From Corbicula japonica (lineage: Eukaryota > Mollusca > Bivalvia > Venerida > Cyrenidae), in the NCBI GenBank assembly GCA_038501625.1, contig JAZAYU010000368.1, forward strand, positions 1 to 64,000: a stretch of DNA of 64,000 nucleotides, read 5' to 3'. Of this stretch, positions 1 through 11,975 are shown piece after piece. The notes beneath the pieces are model-generated. The model did not search any database and was not told the DNA's origin. It worked only from the letters and a program-made list of their open reading frames with translations. A program made the translations under genes and the position numbers. Every line of letters starts with the position of its first letter. Positions within the stretch are counted from its first letter, which is position 1.

Positions 1-644
1 AGGAGTTGTTGCAGGAGGTCCACATTCCTGCTTTTAGGTATAAATTTTGATAATGGTGCAGTGGCAGTCAGCATGTAACACTGTCCTCGGTAAAAAAGAA
101 AATTATCAAAATATCTCTAAAAACTTTTAACATTCTACAAGGTATTTACATCCAAACACATAAGCTGAGCAATACATCAATTGAAATGCCCAAAAGAGTT
201 AAGAGAAACAATATGTATGGATACAAGAAATGTTGATTTTCTCACCTCATAACTGAATGATCTGTTAATATACCTTACTTTTTGTTAATTATGTAAAATA
301 AACATACACTATAATAACATTATAATAACAGAGCACATTTATTGAAATGCACAAATCAATTTTAATTTTGTGTGTTTATTGTTTACAAGTTTATCGGTAC
401 CTTATGTAAATTTAATTTTTTTTTCAAGTTTGCCAAGTGTTCACTAACATTTTGACTGAAACAATACAACTGCTTAGGATTTTAGCTTCAAAATTGAAAT
501 ACTTATTCACCACCCATAATATTATCACAACAAATAATACCTTCTACTCTGCTTCAATTACATTAAGCTTGTGCTCCCTTTCCCGATCAGCTTTCATTAA
601 ACATTTAAATGATGTGAACAAACACAGTTTTAAATATTTTACAG
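1..644. other. intronic/upstream sequence before the first recognised exon
   Basis: No coding exon could be supported here; the short open frame over 437-676 merely runs into the exon that starts at 645. Around 80-120 there is a stretch (motif GAAAATTATCAAAAT) resembling the terminal inverted repeat of the MITE at 5753-6457, so a relic of that family is likely. The segment is probably intron of the gene that continues to 5736. Confidence 0.3.
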
Positions 645-1877
645 CAATTTCAATGTTGAAGTATACGTTGACCTAACCATCGAAGAGGCTAGAAGTGTTG
701 CCAATCAACATAATGCCCGTTCACAAACACTAGAAATAACATTCCAGGTATGATATCTAATGATAATGTACACATTGCTAAAAGGAATCTGCAAAATATA
801 ATGGTGTGGGTGATGTGAGAGTAAAAGGCTGCTACAAGTACCACACCACCCAAAAATATCTTCAATAACAAAATGAAACTATGTGTATATAATATTACTC
901 ATTGAAAGTTGTTTTGATTAAACCTAAACATAATATTCCCATTAATGTTTATTAACAGGATAAGGTGCGGCAAGCACGAAGGATAAAAGAAGAAGGCGTC
1001 GAAAACCTTGGTAATTCGATTGCAAAAATGCTATCTGATATTACCCTCAAGGTGAGTTTTGCAACATTCATTCGTAATTTGGCAAATGAAGTTTTCAGTG
1101 GTATGCATTTTCTTATTCTTTTTTTTAGATTTTATCTCGCAACCAATCCAGTGTGACAAATTAGTCTTTGCAGTACGAAATAAAACAAGTACAGCCAAGC
1201 AAGCATTATACAGCTACCCAATGTAGTGATAATGTTGATATAAAAGGCATGTTTAAATTAGAACATAATTTCATTTTAAGACACATAAGAACTACATGCT
1301 TATGACAATCTGTTGCTAAAATATGGTGGCTGCTTACTCAGATTCAACTGTATTTACATTTTGGAAATATAACCAGTCTCAGTGTCTGTAAAAAATGACA
1401 CTCAGGGGGCAATATATCCTGACATTACTTGTCAAGAAAGCAAATAACTTTAATATTACTAGTAATACAATTTTGTGTAAACTTGTTTATTACAATCTGT
1501 CACAGAAATAACAAACTAGTAATAATTACATAATGGAAGTATATGAAAATTGGATTCAAACTAAGATAAATACATCTTGATCGAATGTCAAAGACAATAC
1601 CTAGTAGTTGCATTCCAGGTGGTATTTAAATTGAGTTCAATTTGCATTTTCAAGGAAGTAGCACCATGCAGCTGTACAACAATTGTGTCTGTGGCAAAAT
1701 ACAGCCAGCAAGATTACAGTATTGTTGAGGAGATCTTCACTCAACATGAGTACCAGCATGGCATTGGCAAAAATGTACCAGAAAAGGTAAATAACAGCAA
1801 ATAAGAACTAAATAAAATTTGCTATTAAATAACTAATGCAAAAGGGAAATAAATGAAACATGTAGAAAAAAAATCAT

Positions 1878-1931
<54 letters not shown>

Positions 1932-4900
1932 AAGTGCAGTTTGTAACAGTGACATTGACCTTGGACCTACATGTACATACATAACGAAGTTACAACCAAG
2001 ACAAGAAATTCTATTTTAGTAACATTGACGTTGATCTTGTACCTATAGGCATGGATGTTGTAGATGACCCAACATCTTGAACAAATTGTCAATATATCAA
2101 GTCATTATTAAATCCAATAAGAAATAACAAATTTACAGCCCGGACAAGAAAATTCTATTTTTATTAATATTGACCTTGACCATTGACCTACTGACCCCAA
2201 AATCAATAGGGTTCTTCAACACAATAAGGGCCATCACCCTGTGATGTTTGAATGCTGTGGTTCAAACGGTACTCCAGTTATTGAGCGGAAATGCAGTTAT
2301 TGAGCAGAGACAAAATGTGACAGATGGACTGACGAGCAGATTGGCAGGGCAAAAACAATAGGTCTCCCCCAGAGGGGGAGAGATAATAGGATTCTAGTGT
2401 CAGATGTTAAACTAGTGTTATTTTTAAAATTTTATATATATAACATTGACAACACCACCGTTCATGATATTTGTCTTTGAAATGGTACAGAAACGTAATT
2501 AATGTTATCAGAAAGTTCACCACCCTATATACATGTAACTATTCAAATCACAACAACAGCAAATATATATTTGACTCTTTTTTCACTAAAATTGTTTTAA
2601 TTCAGTTTTTCAGGATATTGCAATGCCCTATTTTTTCGGACCTAGACAGGACCGCCCTGCTGATAAAGGCCAAGGACGAGGGCATTCATTTGGCAGCCAA
2701 GCAGGCTCAAGAGCAAAAAAACATTAAAGTAACAAAGAACACATTCCGAGATGCCGTAAGTGCATCGACATGGGAAGAGGTTGTTTCCAATTACCCAAGC
2801 CATTCAACTGAATCTATGATGAAGCGTTTAAGTGGTAATGTTTTCTCTGATTATAAGTTTCTTTAATATAACACCTCTTTTTAGTATCAGATACCTTTAA
2901 CTAGTATCTTCTTCTATACTTTTTATACATTTATTTTTATTAGCTCATCTGTCACATAGTGACAGGGTTAACTTTTGTGAGGGGACTTCGTCCGTCGTTT
3001 GTCTGTTCACAATTGTTGTCCACATTATAGCGGTTGTAATTTTGGTCCAATCTTCTTCAAACTTGGTCAGAATGTTTATCTCAATGATATCTAGATCAAG
3101 TTCGAAACTGGGTCATGTGACCCTAAAAACTAGGTCACTATGTCAAATAAAAGAAAAAGCTTGTCCGAACCCTAGCGGTCTTAATTTCGGTGCAATCTTC
3201 TTTAAACTTGGTCAGAATATTTATCAAGATGATATCTAGGTCAAGTTCAAAACTGGGTCATGTTAACTTGAAATCTAGGTCACTAGATCAAATTAAATAA
3301 AAAGCTTGTCTGCACTCTAGCAGTCTTAATTTTGGTGCGACATTCTTTAAACCTGGTCAGAATGTTAACCTTAATGATATCTATATCAAGTTCTAAACTG
3401 GGTCATGTGACCCTTAAAACTAGGTCACTAGGTCAAATAAAAGAAAAAGCTTGTCTGCACCATAGGGGTCTTAATTTTAATGGGATCTTCTTCAAACTTG
3501 GTCAGAATGTTTATCTCAATGATATCTAGCTCAAGTTCGAAACTGGGTCATGTTAGCTTGAAATCTAGGTCACTAGGTCAAATGATAGAAAAAGATTGTC
3601 CGCACTCAAGCGGTCATAATTTTGGTCTGATCTTCTTCAAACCTGGTCAGAATGTCAATCAGATTGATATCTAGGTCAATTTCGAAACTGGGTCATGTAT
3701 CCTTGAAATCTAGGTCACTAGGTCAAATTATAGTAAAAAGCTAATCTGCACTCTAGCGGTCTAAATTTGGATGTGATCTTCTTTAAACTTGGTCAGAATG
3801 TGACCTTGAAATCTAGGTCACTAGATCAAATTATAGAAAAAGCTTGTCTGCAGTCAAACAGTCTTAATGTGGGTGCAATCTTCTTCAAACTTGGTCAGAA
3901 TGTTTATCTCAATGATATCTATGTCATGTTCGAAACTGGGTCATGTGACCTTGAAATCTAGGTCGCTAGATCAAATTATAGAAAAAAGCTTGTCTGCACT
4001 CTAACAGTCTTCATGTTGGTGCAATCTTCTTCAAACTTGGTCAGAATGTTTATCTCAATGATATCAAGATCAAGTTCGAAACTTGGTCATGTGACCCTTA
4101 AAACTAGGTAAGAAGGTAAAATTAAAGAAAAAGCTTGTCTGCACACTTTGGGTCTTAATTTTGGTGCGATCTTCTTCAAACATGGTCAGAATGTTTATCT
4201 CAATGACATTTAGGGCAAGATTGAAACTGGGTGATTTGGCCTTGAAATCTAGGTCACTAGGTCAAAGTATAGAAAAAAGCTTGTCTGCACTCTAGCTGTC
4301 TTAATTTGGATGGGATCTTCATTCAACTTGGCCAGATTGTTTATCTCAATGACATCTACTTCAATTTCGAAACTAAGACATGTGACCTTGAAATCTAGGT
4401 CAAATTATAGAAAAAGCTTGTCACACTCTAGCAGTCTTAATTTTGGTGCGATCTTCTTTAAACTTCATCAGAATGAGATTCTCAATGATATCTAGATCAA
4501 CTTCGAAACTGGGCCATTGGACGCTTAAAACTATCATAATGGTGTCCAGAGTTATGGCCCTTGAAAGAGCCAAAGTAAGCTATTTTGACCTTTTCACAAT
4601 AGCAGCTTTATTTTTTGACTTGATTTTACCACACTTGCACAAAATTCTTGGAAGCATTGAGCAGTTGTTGACAAGGGAATGACCCAGGGTCCTATGGACC
4701 CTCTTGTTTATAAAACTTGATTTATCCTATTAGTAATATGATATACATGATATTAGCTTCCTTTCAACAACATGACATTCATCCGATCCAGTATCATTCG
4801 TTAAGCAATTACTTTTAGGAAATGTATATACCTGTTTTTATCCATTTAACAAATTCAAAACTAAATTAATATTGATTTCATTTACTGACTACTGTTTTAG

Positions 4901-5736
4901 AAGTTAACTAAACAGGGATCTAGTTTTTGCATAAATGGTTTATAGGATATAAATAACATTTCTGTGTGAGCATAATTTATATTTTTCTCAAATGATATAT
5001 TCTATTTTAAGATTTTGTCTGGGGTAACATTTCATATATAATAAGTGAAAATTATAACAACTGCAAAAAAGAATAACACGATATATTTGATCCAATAATT
5101 GCCATATTCCAAAAAAGTGATTTTTAAACAGACAACTACAACGACAAAATATTCAAATTTGTTGAATTACAATTTTCTTCTGTTTTATTAATAATTTTTT
5201 ATCTTGTGATTAATAAAAACATTCAAATTTGCAATTGTCAACTATTGATCTATAATCAAAACAATATACATTTATATTATAGGGTATGCAGAATCTAATC
5301 CTGTCAATTTTAAAAGGTCATAACACTTACCGATAATATAAATATATACATATAAGAATTTATTAACTAAAATCAAATATGAAGCATTCATTTCCAGGAG
5401 TTACCAGTAGTGAAAATAGAAGAAATAATGTGACCCATTTAAATTAGTCCCTTATGATCAATGTTATGTTGCATAATACAACTGAATAAATCAAACATTT
5501 ATCCATCTATATTTGCAGAGGTACCTTCAAATACAAAGTATGTATCAAAAGCATTGAGCAGCCACATAGCCTCGGCAATAATGGACCAGGAAGCACCATC
5601 TTCCAAGGAGGATATTGTTGACATTCAAATTACAATAAACGGAAGTATCATAAGTCATAAGGAAATGTCATTGGTGGAAAAAGAAATATCAGCTTTAAAA
5701 AGGAAACTACTGAAACTAAGAAAAAACGAGGAATAA
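645..5736 (+). CDS. 3' part of an unrecognised multi-exon gene (five exons, ends at 5736)
   Basis: Five exons join in one frame: 645-747, 959-1051, 1655-1786, 2606-2834 and 5519-5736. Each is bounded by AG upstream and GT downstream (last exon ends in TAA). Phases agree: exons 1-4 join between codons, and exon 4 leaves one base (G) completed by AG at exon 5 to give Glu. The joined 258-residue partial product begins NFNVEVYVDLTIEEARSVA, and the 5' exons lie outside the window. It is charged and helical in character and ends in a heptad-like Lys/Leu/Glu-rich tail (EKEISALKRKLLKLRKNEE), suggesting a short C-terminal coiled coil. The 'EEAR..A..HN...LE.TFQDKVR..R' segment (exons 1-2) reminds me of large uncharacterised invertebrate proteins, some with ParB/sulfiredoxin-like domains; this is a weak impression from memory. 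No catalytic motif or signal peptide is visible. The function is unknown, but the exon structure makes a real gene likely. Confidence 0.62.
1881..1929. repeat. (GA)n microsatellite
   Basis: About 24 uninterrupted GA units lie in the intron between exons 1655-1786 and 2606-2834 of the unrecognised gene. They sit at the left edge of an interspersed repeat. Confidence 0.97.
1930..2395. repeat. interspersed repeat rich in 'tgaccttgacc' (molluscan type)
   Basis: The segment shows repeated 'TGACATTGACCTTGGACC'-like phrases and repeated 'caagacaagaaattctattttt' blocks. It ends with an AGAGGGGGAGAGATAAT-type tail. I recognise this style from bivalve genomes, but no terminal repeats were defined. A related but diverged stretch lies at about 59560-60100. 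It is wholly intronic. Confidence 0.5.
2940..4711. repeat. intronic repeat element with ~11 tandem units of ~145 bp
   Basis: The element opens with TAGCTCATCTGTCACATAG near 2941 and closes with GGACCCTCTTGTTTA at about 4711. Between 3040 and 4500 the phrase 'TTGGTCAGAATGT' and its variants recur at about 3064, 3211, 3355, 3499, 3644, 3792, 3893, 4038, 4184, 4330 and 4466. Spacing is 144-148 bp, except one unit shortened to ~101 bp by an internal deletion and a last unit of ~136 bp. Small open frames of 60-80 codons recur because the units share a frame; they are not genes. The unique ends around a tandem core suggest a mobile element rather than a simple satellite. It fills most of the last intron of the unrecognised gene. 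Confidence 0.85.
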
Positions 5737-5752
5737 ATAACTGCAATTGCTA

Positions 5753-6457
5753 AAGGGCTTGCTACACTCCTCCCAATCACGTTCATCGATAAAAAGAAAA
5801 TTATCAAAATCTCAATAACGGCAAAATGCCGTTAAATGAAACTTTGCTCAAATGTATGTTATTAATGTATCTTTATTTTGGCAGATAGAAAGACACGTTA
5901 GAAAAGTAAAGAAAAACAACGAGATCTAAAAATTCCAACAATATATATTTACATAAATTCACAAAAACTAAACAAAACAAAACATCCTTTTAAATGTCCA
6001 CATGAGAAATCAATACTGATAACAATTTATTTTTTCCTTGTGACGTCCATAAGTAAACTTTATGAGATATTTATAAAAGTGTGTTTGACCTTCAATTTCC
6101 TGGCTGTTTCCTGGTCGCGTCAACAGATCACAGTCACTTATCTATCTTTTAGTAGTTGAACGTTACAAAGTACACAACATGTTCTTGTCAATATCATTGC
6201 ACTCACCTGGTAATTAAAAGAAATGTTTTGTATTACTTAGTTTTTGTGGATTTATGAAATTAAATTTTAAGGATTTTTAGGTCTAGCTTTTTTCTTCACT
6301 CTTCTAATGCGTCTTACTCTATGCCAAATAAAGATACACTACTATCAGTAACAATTATTTTTGCAAAGTTTCATTGAACTGCATTTTGCCATTATTGAGA
6401 TTTTGAAAATTTTCTTTTTCTTGATGAACATGATTGGGAAGAGTGTGGTAAGCCCTT
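5753..6457. mobile_element. 705-bp MITE-like element with ~100-bp terminal inverted repeats
   Basis: The left end (AAGGGCTTGCTACACTCC, then AAGAAAATTATCAAAATCTC, then GGCAAAATGC) is repeated in inverted orientation at the right end (6365-6457, reading AAGGGCTTACCACACTCT on the minus strand). The inverted repeats run roughly 100 bp with scattered mismatches. There is no transposase frame inside. It starts only 16 bp after the stop codon of the unrecognised gene, so it would form the 3' UTR and possibly supply the polyadenylation site. Relics of the family occur at about 57810-58060 (internal part) and 60185-60290 (one end). Confidence 0.82.
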
Positions 6458-9138
6458 AAGGCTTAATAAGATCAACATTGCAATGTCATCAATAAAAGTT
6501 GTGGTAAAGTTGGAATTCAGTAACACCAGATTATGTATTATTGTGCAATCTATTATGTCATTTGCCATAATACCATTTTAATTATCATTTATTTATAATC
6601 ACATTTCCTATATATCCTTTATTAGCATTACTACGGTAATTAAAGCATTGCCAAGGGAAGTAACTACTACTGTACTTAAATTCAGACTTAGGCCTATGTA
6701 ACAATATGACTCATCAATAGTACTTTAAACCTAAATGATTTATTTTGTTTTAACTACATTTTCTGATAACAAGATGATATTTAAATAGTACTATCTGTGA
6801 AATCATGTTATAAAATGTTTTAATGTTATAAATTTTGTGGTACAAATAAGAGCACAAATATGGTTTCATGGATAATTGTTTAATCCAGTTAACTTTGTTT
6901 ATAGATTATATTATTTTAGTGCATTTTGATTGGTTGATAATGGATTATTCCATTGGGAGATACCATTAGTGTTATAAAACCAGAATCTCTGTTAAATTTA
7001 TCATGCTGGCCACTATTTTCTAAAATGTAACAACTAAAACTCAGAGCTTGATCCTTAAGATCAAAGCTATTTAACATGTAATTTCTAAATTCTAAAACTT
7101 AGATTAATAAGGGAATTTAGGGGAATATTTCTAAATTATTGCTTTATTTACATTAAAGCAGAAAAGAAGCTTTAACTTTGGCATTTAATTAGATAGATAA
7201 ATTTATTTATAGACTTTTTGGAACTTTGGCATTTTAGTAATTATTTAAGACTAAATAGACTATCTTTCAACAAATACTTTGTCTTTGTTTCTTTGTTATA
7301 GACTGGGTTTTAATCCCTTTTGGTTTTAAACTCCTGGCTATATCATTATATGAGAATTATATGAGAATTTATGGTTGTTAGACCATGACTGGTAGACCTG
7401 TGAGCTATCCGTTGGTCAACTGTACTTTCTTGAGCACGTTTAAAGGTCATTACTTAATTTTACATTAATTTTTTTGGGCCAGAATCGCTCAATTTAAGTT
7501 TAAGGTTATTTTCTTTAAGACTTGGCTGGGACTTTTTTTAGTGTAAATACTTTGTATCATTTCATGTAATGTAAATATGTTCATGATTTTGATCTAGTTC
7601 TTTTGTCATTACAATTGATCAAAAAGACTGTTGTTTCATTTTAATGTAGATTAGGACTTAAAGTTTAATATCTAAAAGATCACTATTATTTACTGTGTTA
7701 AGCTTCCTGGCTGGGCTTATCAGTACATATTTTACAGCCAGTGGTGTTATCCTGACAACGCATTTAAGTGTTACGGGTTCCAAACCTCCAGTCTTATTCT
7801 AAAACCTTTAAAAAATTTTAATTGACCTTACTTTAAAATATGTTTAAATTCAAAATTACATAACTATACGTAAGTTCGCCCCAGAATTAAGCAACGACCT
7901 GTAACTTCAAAACTAGCTTCACCACAAAGGACAATTTCCGTAACGCAAACAATAATCACGTTTATCTGTATTAGGATTAACATTTGCTCATTTCTGTAAT
8001 CATTGATTCCTAACGTTTATTTCGTTTTTCGTGTTGTTGTTGTTGTTTTTTGGGAATATTTGTTATGGGCAGAATAAATGGGGTTTATGACGAGTTTCAT
8101 ATCACAAATGGCGAATTTTCGCAATATAACTAGAAGCGGTTAACCCTTATCACTTAAATTCTCAGTCGCCTACGTCATTCAGTTTTCTATTACTATTGAG
8201 CTGAAGTTTATTATCACTTGCAATATCATACACATACTTTTTGGCCATTTCTCATTTGTGAGAAATTCTTGTTTGTGTTGAAATTATATGTTACTTTTTT
8301 TCTTGTTTACAGGGGTCTGCATTTTGCCAACAGACTTCTATGATCCGTAGTTGATCAGGTTTTTTTAAAATAAACTTAAATGCAATGATATCAATTAAAT
8401 TTCATGCCCTTGAATGAAAAAAAATGGTATCATTTAGTCAATATATACGTATATTTACGTGCGTGCGACTACTGTAGATCCAGATCAGGTGGCACATTTG
8501 TACAATCTCATCTGAATCTACATTGGTTGGATATCGGTAAGAAGTAACCTTACGAATATAATGCTCATATGTACCAGCTGAACCAAATCAACACTGTTTG
8601 TCCACAAAATACAGATGTTTATATGGAGGAAAGCTTTGATGATGAATAAATGTTTTCGAATGATTATTTTAATTCTATAACTTGTTTATAAACCAGCAAT
8701 GAGTCAGTGCATTTAAATGTGAACTACACATCTGAATACTTTTGAAAATTGTGAATGAAAGTGGATATTAAAGTAATAAATGGTAGAAAGACAATTTTCC
8801 ATTTCTTTTGTAAATTCCTTAACCGACAGCAGTGGCTGGTCCTTAGGGGTGGGGATGGATTAAGTGGTGTTGCTCGAACACAATTTTTGGTCAGCGATTT
8901 TACCTTCCATGTAAATTCCAGAAAATGAACTTATCATTAAACTATGATAAGACTGCAACAAAATGAAAAAATCTGTCTGGAAATCGTGCATCCAATTGTG
9001 TTAAAAAGGGATACATTTTGAAAATCAAATAAACCAGCCAATAGATTTTGTTAATACAACGATATTAACAAATGAAATTTTGGCACAATTTTCATACTTT
9101 TGTCAATCTGAAACTTCGCACAATTTTAACTCAACTTG
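6458..9138. other. AT-rich intergenic sequence without a supported gene
   Basis: No open frame of note, RNA gene or long repeat was found. A small hairpin at about 8470-8530 (GTAGATCCAGATCAG ... CTGAATCTAC) belongs to the dispersed hairpin family seen at 15355, 29862 and 41405. Confidence 0.4.
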
Positions 9139-9590
9139 ACATAAACTGCAGTAAAAACTGCATACTATGCATGTCATAAACAACAGTTATAACTGCATAC
9201 TATGCGTTACATAAAATGCAGTTTTAATTGCATAGTATGCGTGATAAACTGCAATTATAACTGCATACAATGCGTGAAATAAACTGCATTTATGACTGCA
9301 TACTATGCCTGGCATAAACTGCATTTATGACTGCATACTATGCATGACATAAACTGCAGTTATTACTGCATACTATGCCTGGCATAAACTGCAGTTATTA
9401 CTTCATACTATGCATGGCATAAACTGCAGTTATTACTGCATACTATGCATGACATAAACTGCAGTTATTACTGCATTCTATGCCTGGCATAAACTGCAGT
9501 TATTACTGCATACTATGCATGGCATAAACTGCAGTTATTACTGCATACTATGCATGGCATAAACTGCAGTTATATCTCCATGCACTGCAG
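9139..9590. repeat. 35-bp tandem array (about 13 units)
   Basis: The unit is CATAAACTGCAGTTATTACT followed by GCATACTATGCATGG, with a 35-bp period measured between 9418 and 9453. The leftmost units are more diverged (AAAAACTGC, TATAACTGC), the central and right units are nearly identical, and a decayed continuation reaches about 9690. Each unit holds the palindrome AACTGCAGTT and a near-palindrome GCATACTATGC. Confidence 0.93.
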
Positions 9591-10116
9591 TTGTAAATTG
9601 TAATATGCATGACATCTACTTCAGTTGTTAAATATAAACATTTATTCCCATTAACTGCACATGTATGCCATGTTTGTCATACACTGCATTTGAGTAAGAC
9701 TGACTGTTAAATTCATACTGTACTGAATTTGACAAGCCAATACAACGCCATACAATATTTTTAACGCAACATCCTAAACACAGTCGTAATTTGAAAATAA
9801 TGAAATTGGTTAAGACAACACATATTATATATCAATCCAATTGAATTGCAACTCTGGCAGAGGTTCATAGAAATGGTAACTTTGAATATACCCCTTAATG
9901 CTTTTACATGAAGTACGTATAGAAAAATTAATTACTCTTTCTATGCGAGGGGACGAAAAGAAACAAAACCCAACATATATAATACTGATGGTAAACCCGT
10001 TCTTTTTTCTAAATTACGTCTATGATATTTCTCAAACAAAAAATTTTCCTCAATCTAGATAATTTCGTGTTTGATCGAGTTGAACTTATAATGCGAAAAG
10101 CCTTCGTAAAACGTGA

Positions 10117-10187
10117 GCATTGGTGGTTCAGTGGTAGAATGCTCGCCTGCCACACGGGCGGCCCGGGTTCGAATCCCGGTCGAGTCA
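10117..10187 (+). pseudogene. degenerate tRNA-Gly(GCC) copy
   Basis: It is a full-length relative of the intact copy at 10647 and keeps the A box, a GCC anticodon and GTTCGAATCC in the T arm. The 3' acceptor strand reads CGAGTCA and no longer pairs with GCATTGG, and the anticodon stem has changed (CACACGGG). The upstream AACGTGGCA element found before the intact copies is absent. Probably not functional. Confidence 0.8.
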
Positions 10188-10389
10188 GAAAAAACCTTTT
10201 GCTCCATAAGAACAAACATGTTTTTTTTTAAATTAAGTAAAAAAATTTCAACAGCCATTGGAAACCCTACATTTATTTTAACGCAATTACGGCAAAGATG
10301 TAAGATTTCAGTTCCAGATTTCGAAGTAGCGGGAACCTAAGCCTTTTTCAAGCCCCAACGGTTTTCGCCTTTGTTAACACGCTGCGAGG

Positions 10390-10425
10390 ACACGGGCGGC
10401 CCGAGTTCGATTCCCAGCCGATGCA
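10390..10425 (+). pseudogene. tRNA-Gly 3'-half fragment
   Basis: Only the anticodon-stem 3' side, variable loop, T arm (GAGTTCGATTCCCAGC) and acceptor 3' strand CCGATGCA remain. It lies ~200 bp after the degenerate full-length copy. Confidence 0.75.
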
Positions 10426-10646
10426 TAAAGCTTTTGCCACGTGCAGGAACGAACGAATTTTAATAAAATTGTGTTGAAATGATAAGGACATATGATAACA
10501 GTGCCACATTTATATAGTATAACAGATGTTAAAGGTTATAACTAAAGAAAACGAGTACGCCTACGGTTGAATGATTTGACGTTACGTTACCGTGGCAGGC
10601 AATGATCGATTTGAACTTATAATGCGAAAAGTCCTTTCAAACGTGA

Positions 10647-10717
10647 GCATCGGTGGTTCAGTGGTAGAATGCTCGCCTGCCACGCGGGCGGCCCGGGTTC
10701 GATTCCCGGCCGATGCA
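10647..10717 (+). tRNA. tRNA-Gly(GCC)
   Basis: A 71-nt cloverleaf including the discriminator A. Acceptor GCATCGG pairs perfectly with CCGATGC. The D arm carries TGGTTCAGTGGTAGAATGC (A box). The anticodon arm is CTCGC-CTGCCAC-GCGGG with anticodon GCC, which decodes GGC/GGU. The T arm is CCGGG-TTCGATT-CCCGG (B box). TTTT for pol III termination lies about 10 nt downstream. TGACGTTACG at 10577 and CGTGGCA near 10591 sit upstream and recur before the other intact copies. Confidence 0.95.
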
Positions 10718-10914
10718 AAAATAAACCTTTTGCCCCATAAGAACAAACATGTTTATTTAAATTAAGTAAAAAAAAAACTTCAATTGGAAACCCTTCATTT
10801 ATTTAACGCAATTAACGCAACGTTGTAAGATTTCAGTACCAGATTTCGAAGTAGCGGGAACCTAAGCCTTTTTCAAGCCCCAACGATTTTCGCCTTTGTT
10901 AACACACTGCGAGG

Positions 10915-10950
10915 ACGCGGGCGGCCCGGGTTCGATTCCCGGCCGATGCA
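10915..10950 (+). pseudogene. tRNA-Gly 3'-half fragment
   Basis: It retains GCGGGCGGCCCGGGTTCGAT and CCGATGCA with perfect T-arm sequence but no 5' half. It is the duplicate of the fragment at 10390-10425. Confidence 0.75.
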
Positions 10951-11792
10951 TAAAGCTTTTGCCACGTGCAGGAACGAACGAATTTTAATTGCATTGGGTA
11001 AAAAAACAACAGCAGCAATTGGAAACTTTCAATAAACGTATAAAGTTATTAATATACCGAAGTTATACATGTAATATTTTAAGTTCCAGTGCCCTAAGTA
11101 GCGGAAACCCGTCTGTCTATTCTTGGAAAATCTTCCCTTCGAAACAGCCCAGCGGAAAAATGTTTGTGGTGTACAAATCCTGGCTTTTGTTCCTTCTCTG
11201 TACCAAAGGACAGGAAAAAACTAAAAACAAGATGAAATTGGAACATCTTCAAACCACTGGAAGTTGATCAGAATATCCCTGCCCTTCCTTTCACTAAAAT
11301 AATCAATACTACTGACTTTTTTCATGATAATGGTGTAACAACATGTCGGATTGGCTGATCAAGTGTTAGTGCCACTTGAAATATCAATTGCAGATTCTGC
11401 TCAGCAAATTTTATCTTGTTAACATAGTGTAGCCTATTAGTCAACGAAAATTTCATATTCATCGGCTCCAAAATCACAATAAAAGCTACCAACCAACCAA
11501 CTTGACATCTTAGAAGCTGATGTCGCCATGTCCAAATTTAATAACTATTTTTTAAAATTCGCCAGAAAGGTTCATCGGTTACACATAATCTCTAACAAAT
11601 GATCAAGAGAAACAATGTATAAGAAAGCATATTAAAAGTCTTGTGCCTAACACTGATTTTAAAATCAAAGTTTGAGATAACGTGCTGTTAACATTATATT
11701 ATGCCTACGGCTGAACGATTTAGACGTTACGGCAATGTGACAGTCAGTGATTAATTTGAATATACCATGCAAAACAACATTATATAGTGTGA

Positions 11793-11863
11793 GCATCGGT
11801 GGTTCAGTGGTAGAATGCTCGCCTGCCACGCGGGCGGCACGGGTTCGATTCCCGGCCGATGCA
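11793..11863 (+). tRNA. tRNA-Gly(GCC), one T-stem mismatch
   Basis: Identical to the intact copies except for one C-to-A change at the first T-stem position (GGCGGCACGGG), giving A opposite G. The acceptor stem, anticodon GCC and TTCGATT loop are intact and TTTT follows within ~15 nt. An imperfect upstream motif (GACGTTACGG near 11723, GTGACA near 11737) is present. It may be functional or early in decay. Confidence 0.75.
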
Positions 11864-11975
11864 AAAACCTTTTGCCCAACGCAGGAACGAACAAGTTCAA
11901 TAAAATTAGGCTTAAAACCATAGCAGCCTTTGGAAACACTTTTATTAACTAAAGAGTTGTAAATACACGTTTTAA

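Larger units (their letters stand above)
10070..10470. repeat. tRNA-containing duplicated cassette, copy 1
   Basis: This segment and 10600-10990 are direct repeats about 530 bp apart. Each has a tRNA-Gly-like sequence, a ~200-bp spacer ending in 'CCCCAACG.TTTTCGCC', and a second tRNA 3' half followed by 'TAAAGCTTTTGCCACGTGCA'. Copy 1 carries the degenerate tRNA. Confidence 0.8.
10600..10990. repeat. tRNA-containing duplicated cassette, copy 2
   Basis: Direct repeat of 10070-10470. It contains the intact tRNA-Gly at 10647-10717 and the 3'-half fragment at 10915-10950. Similarity runs from 'GATCGATTTGAACTTATAATG' before the tRNA to 'GCAGGAACGAACGAATTTT' at the right end. Confidence 0.8.

Noticed and set aside
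9139..9590. CRISPR-like regular array
   Set aside because: The 35-bp units are contiguous without unique spacers, diverge gradually, and lie in eukaryotic sequence; this is a tandem minisatellite.
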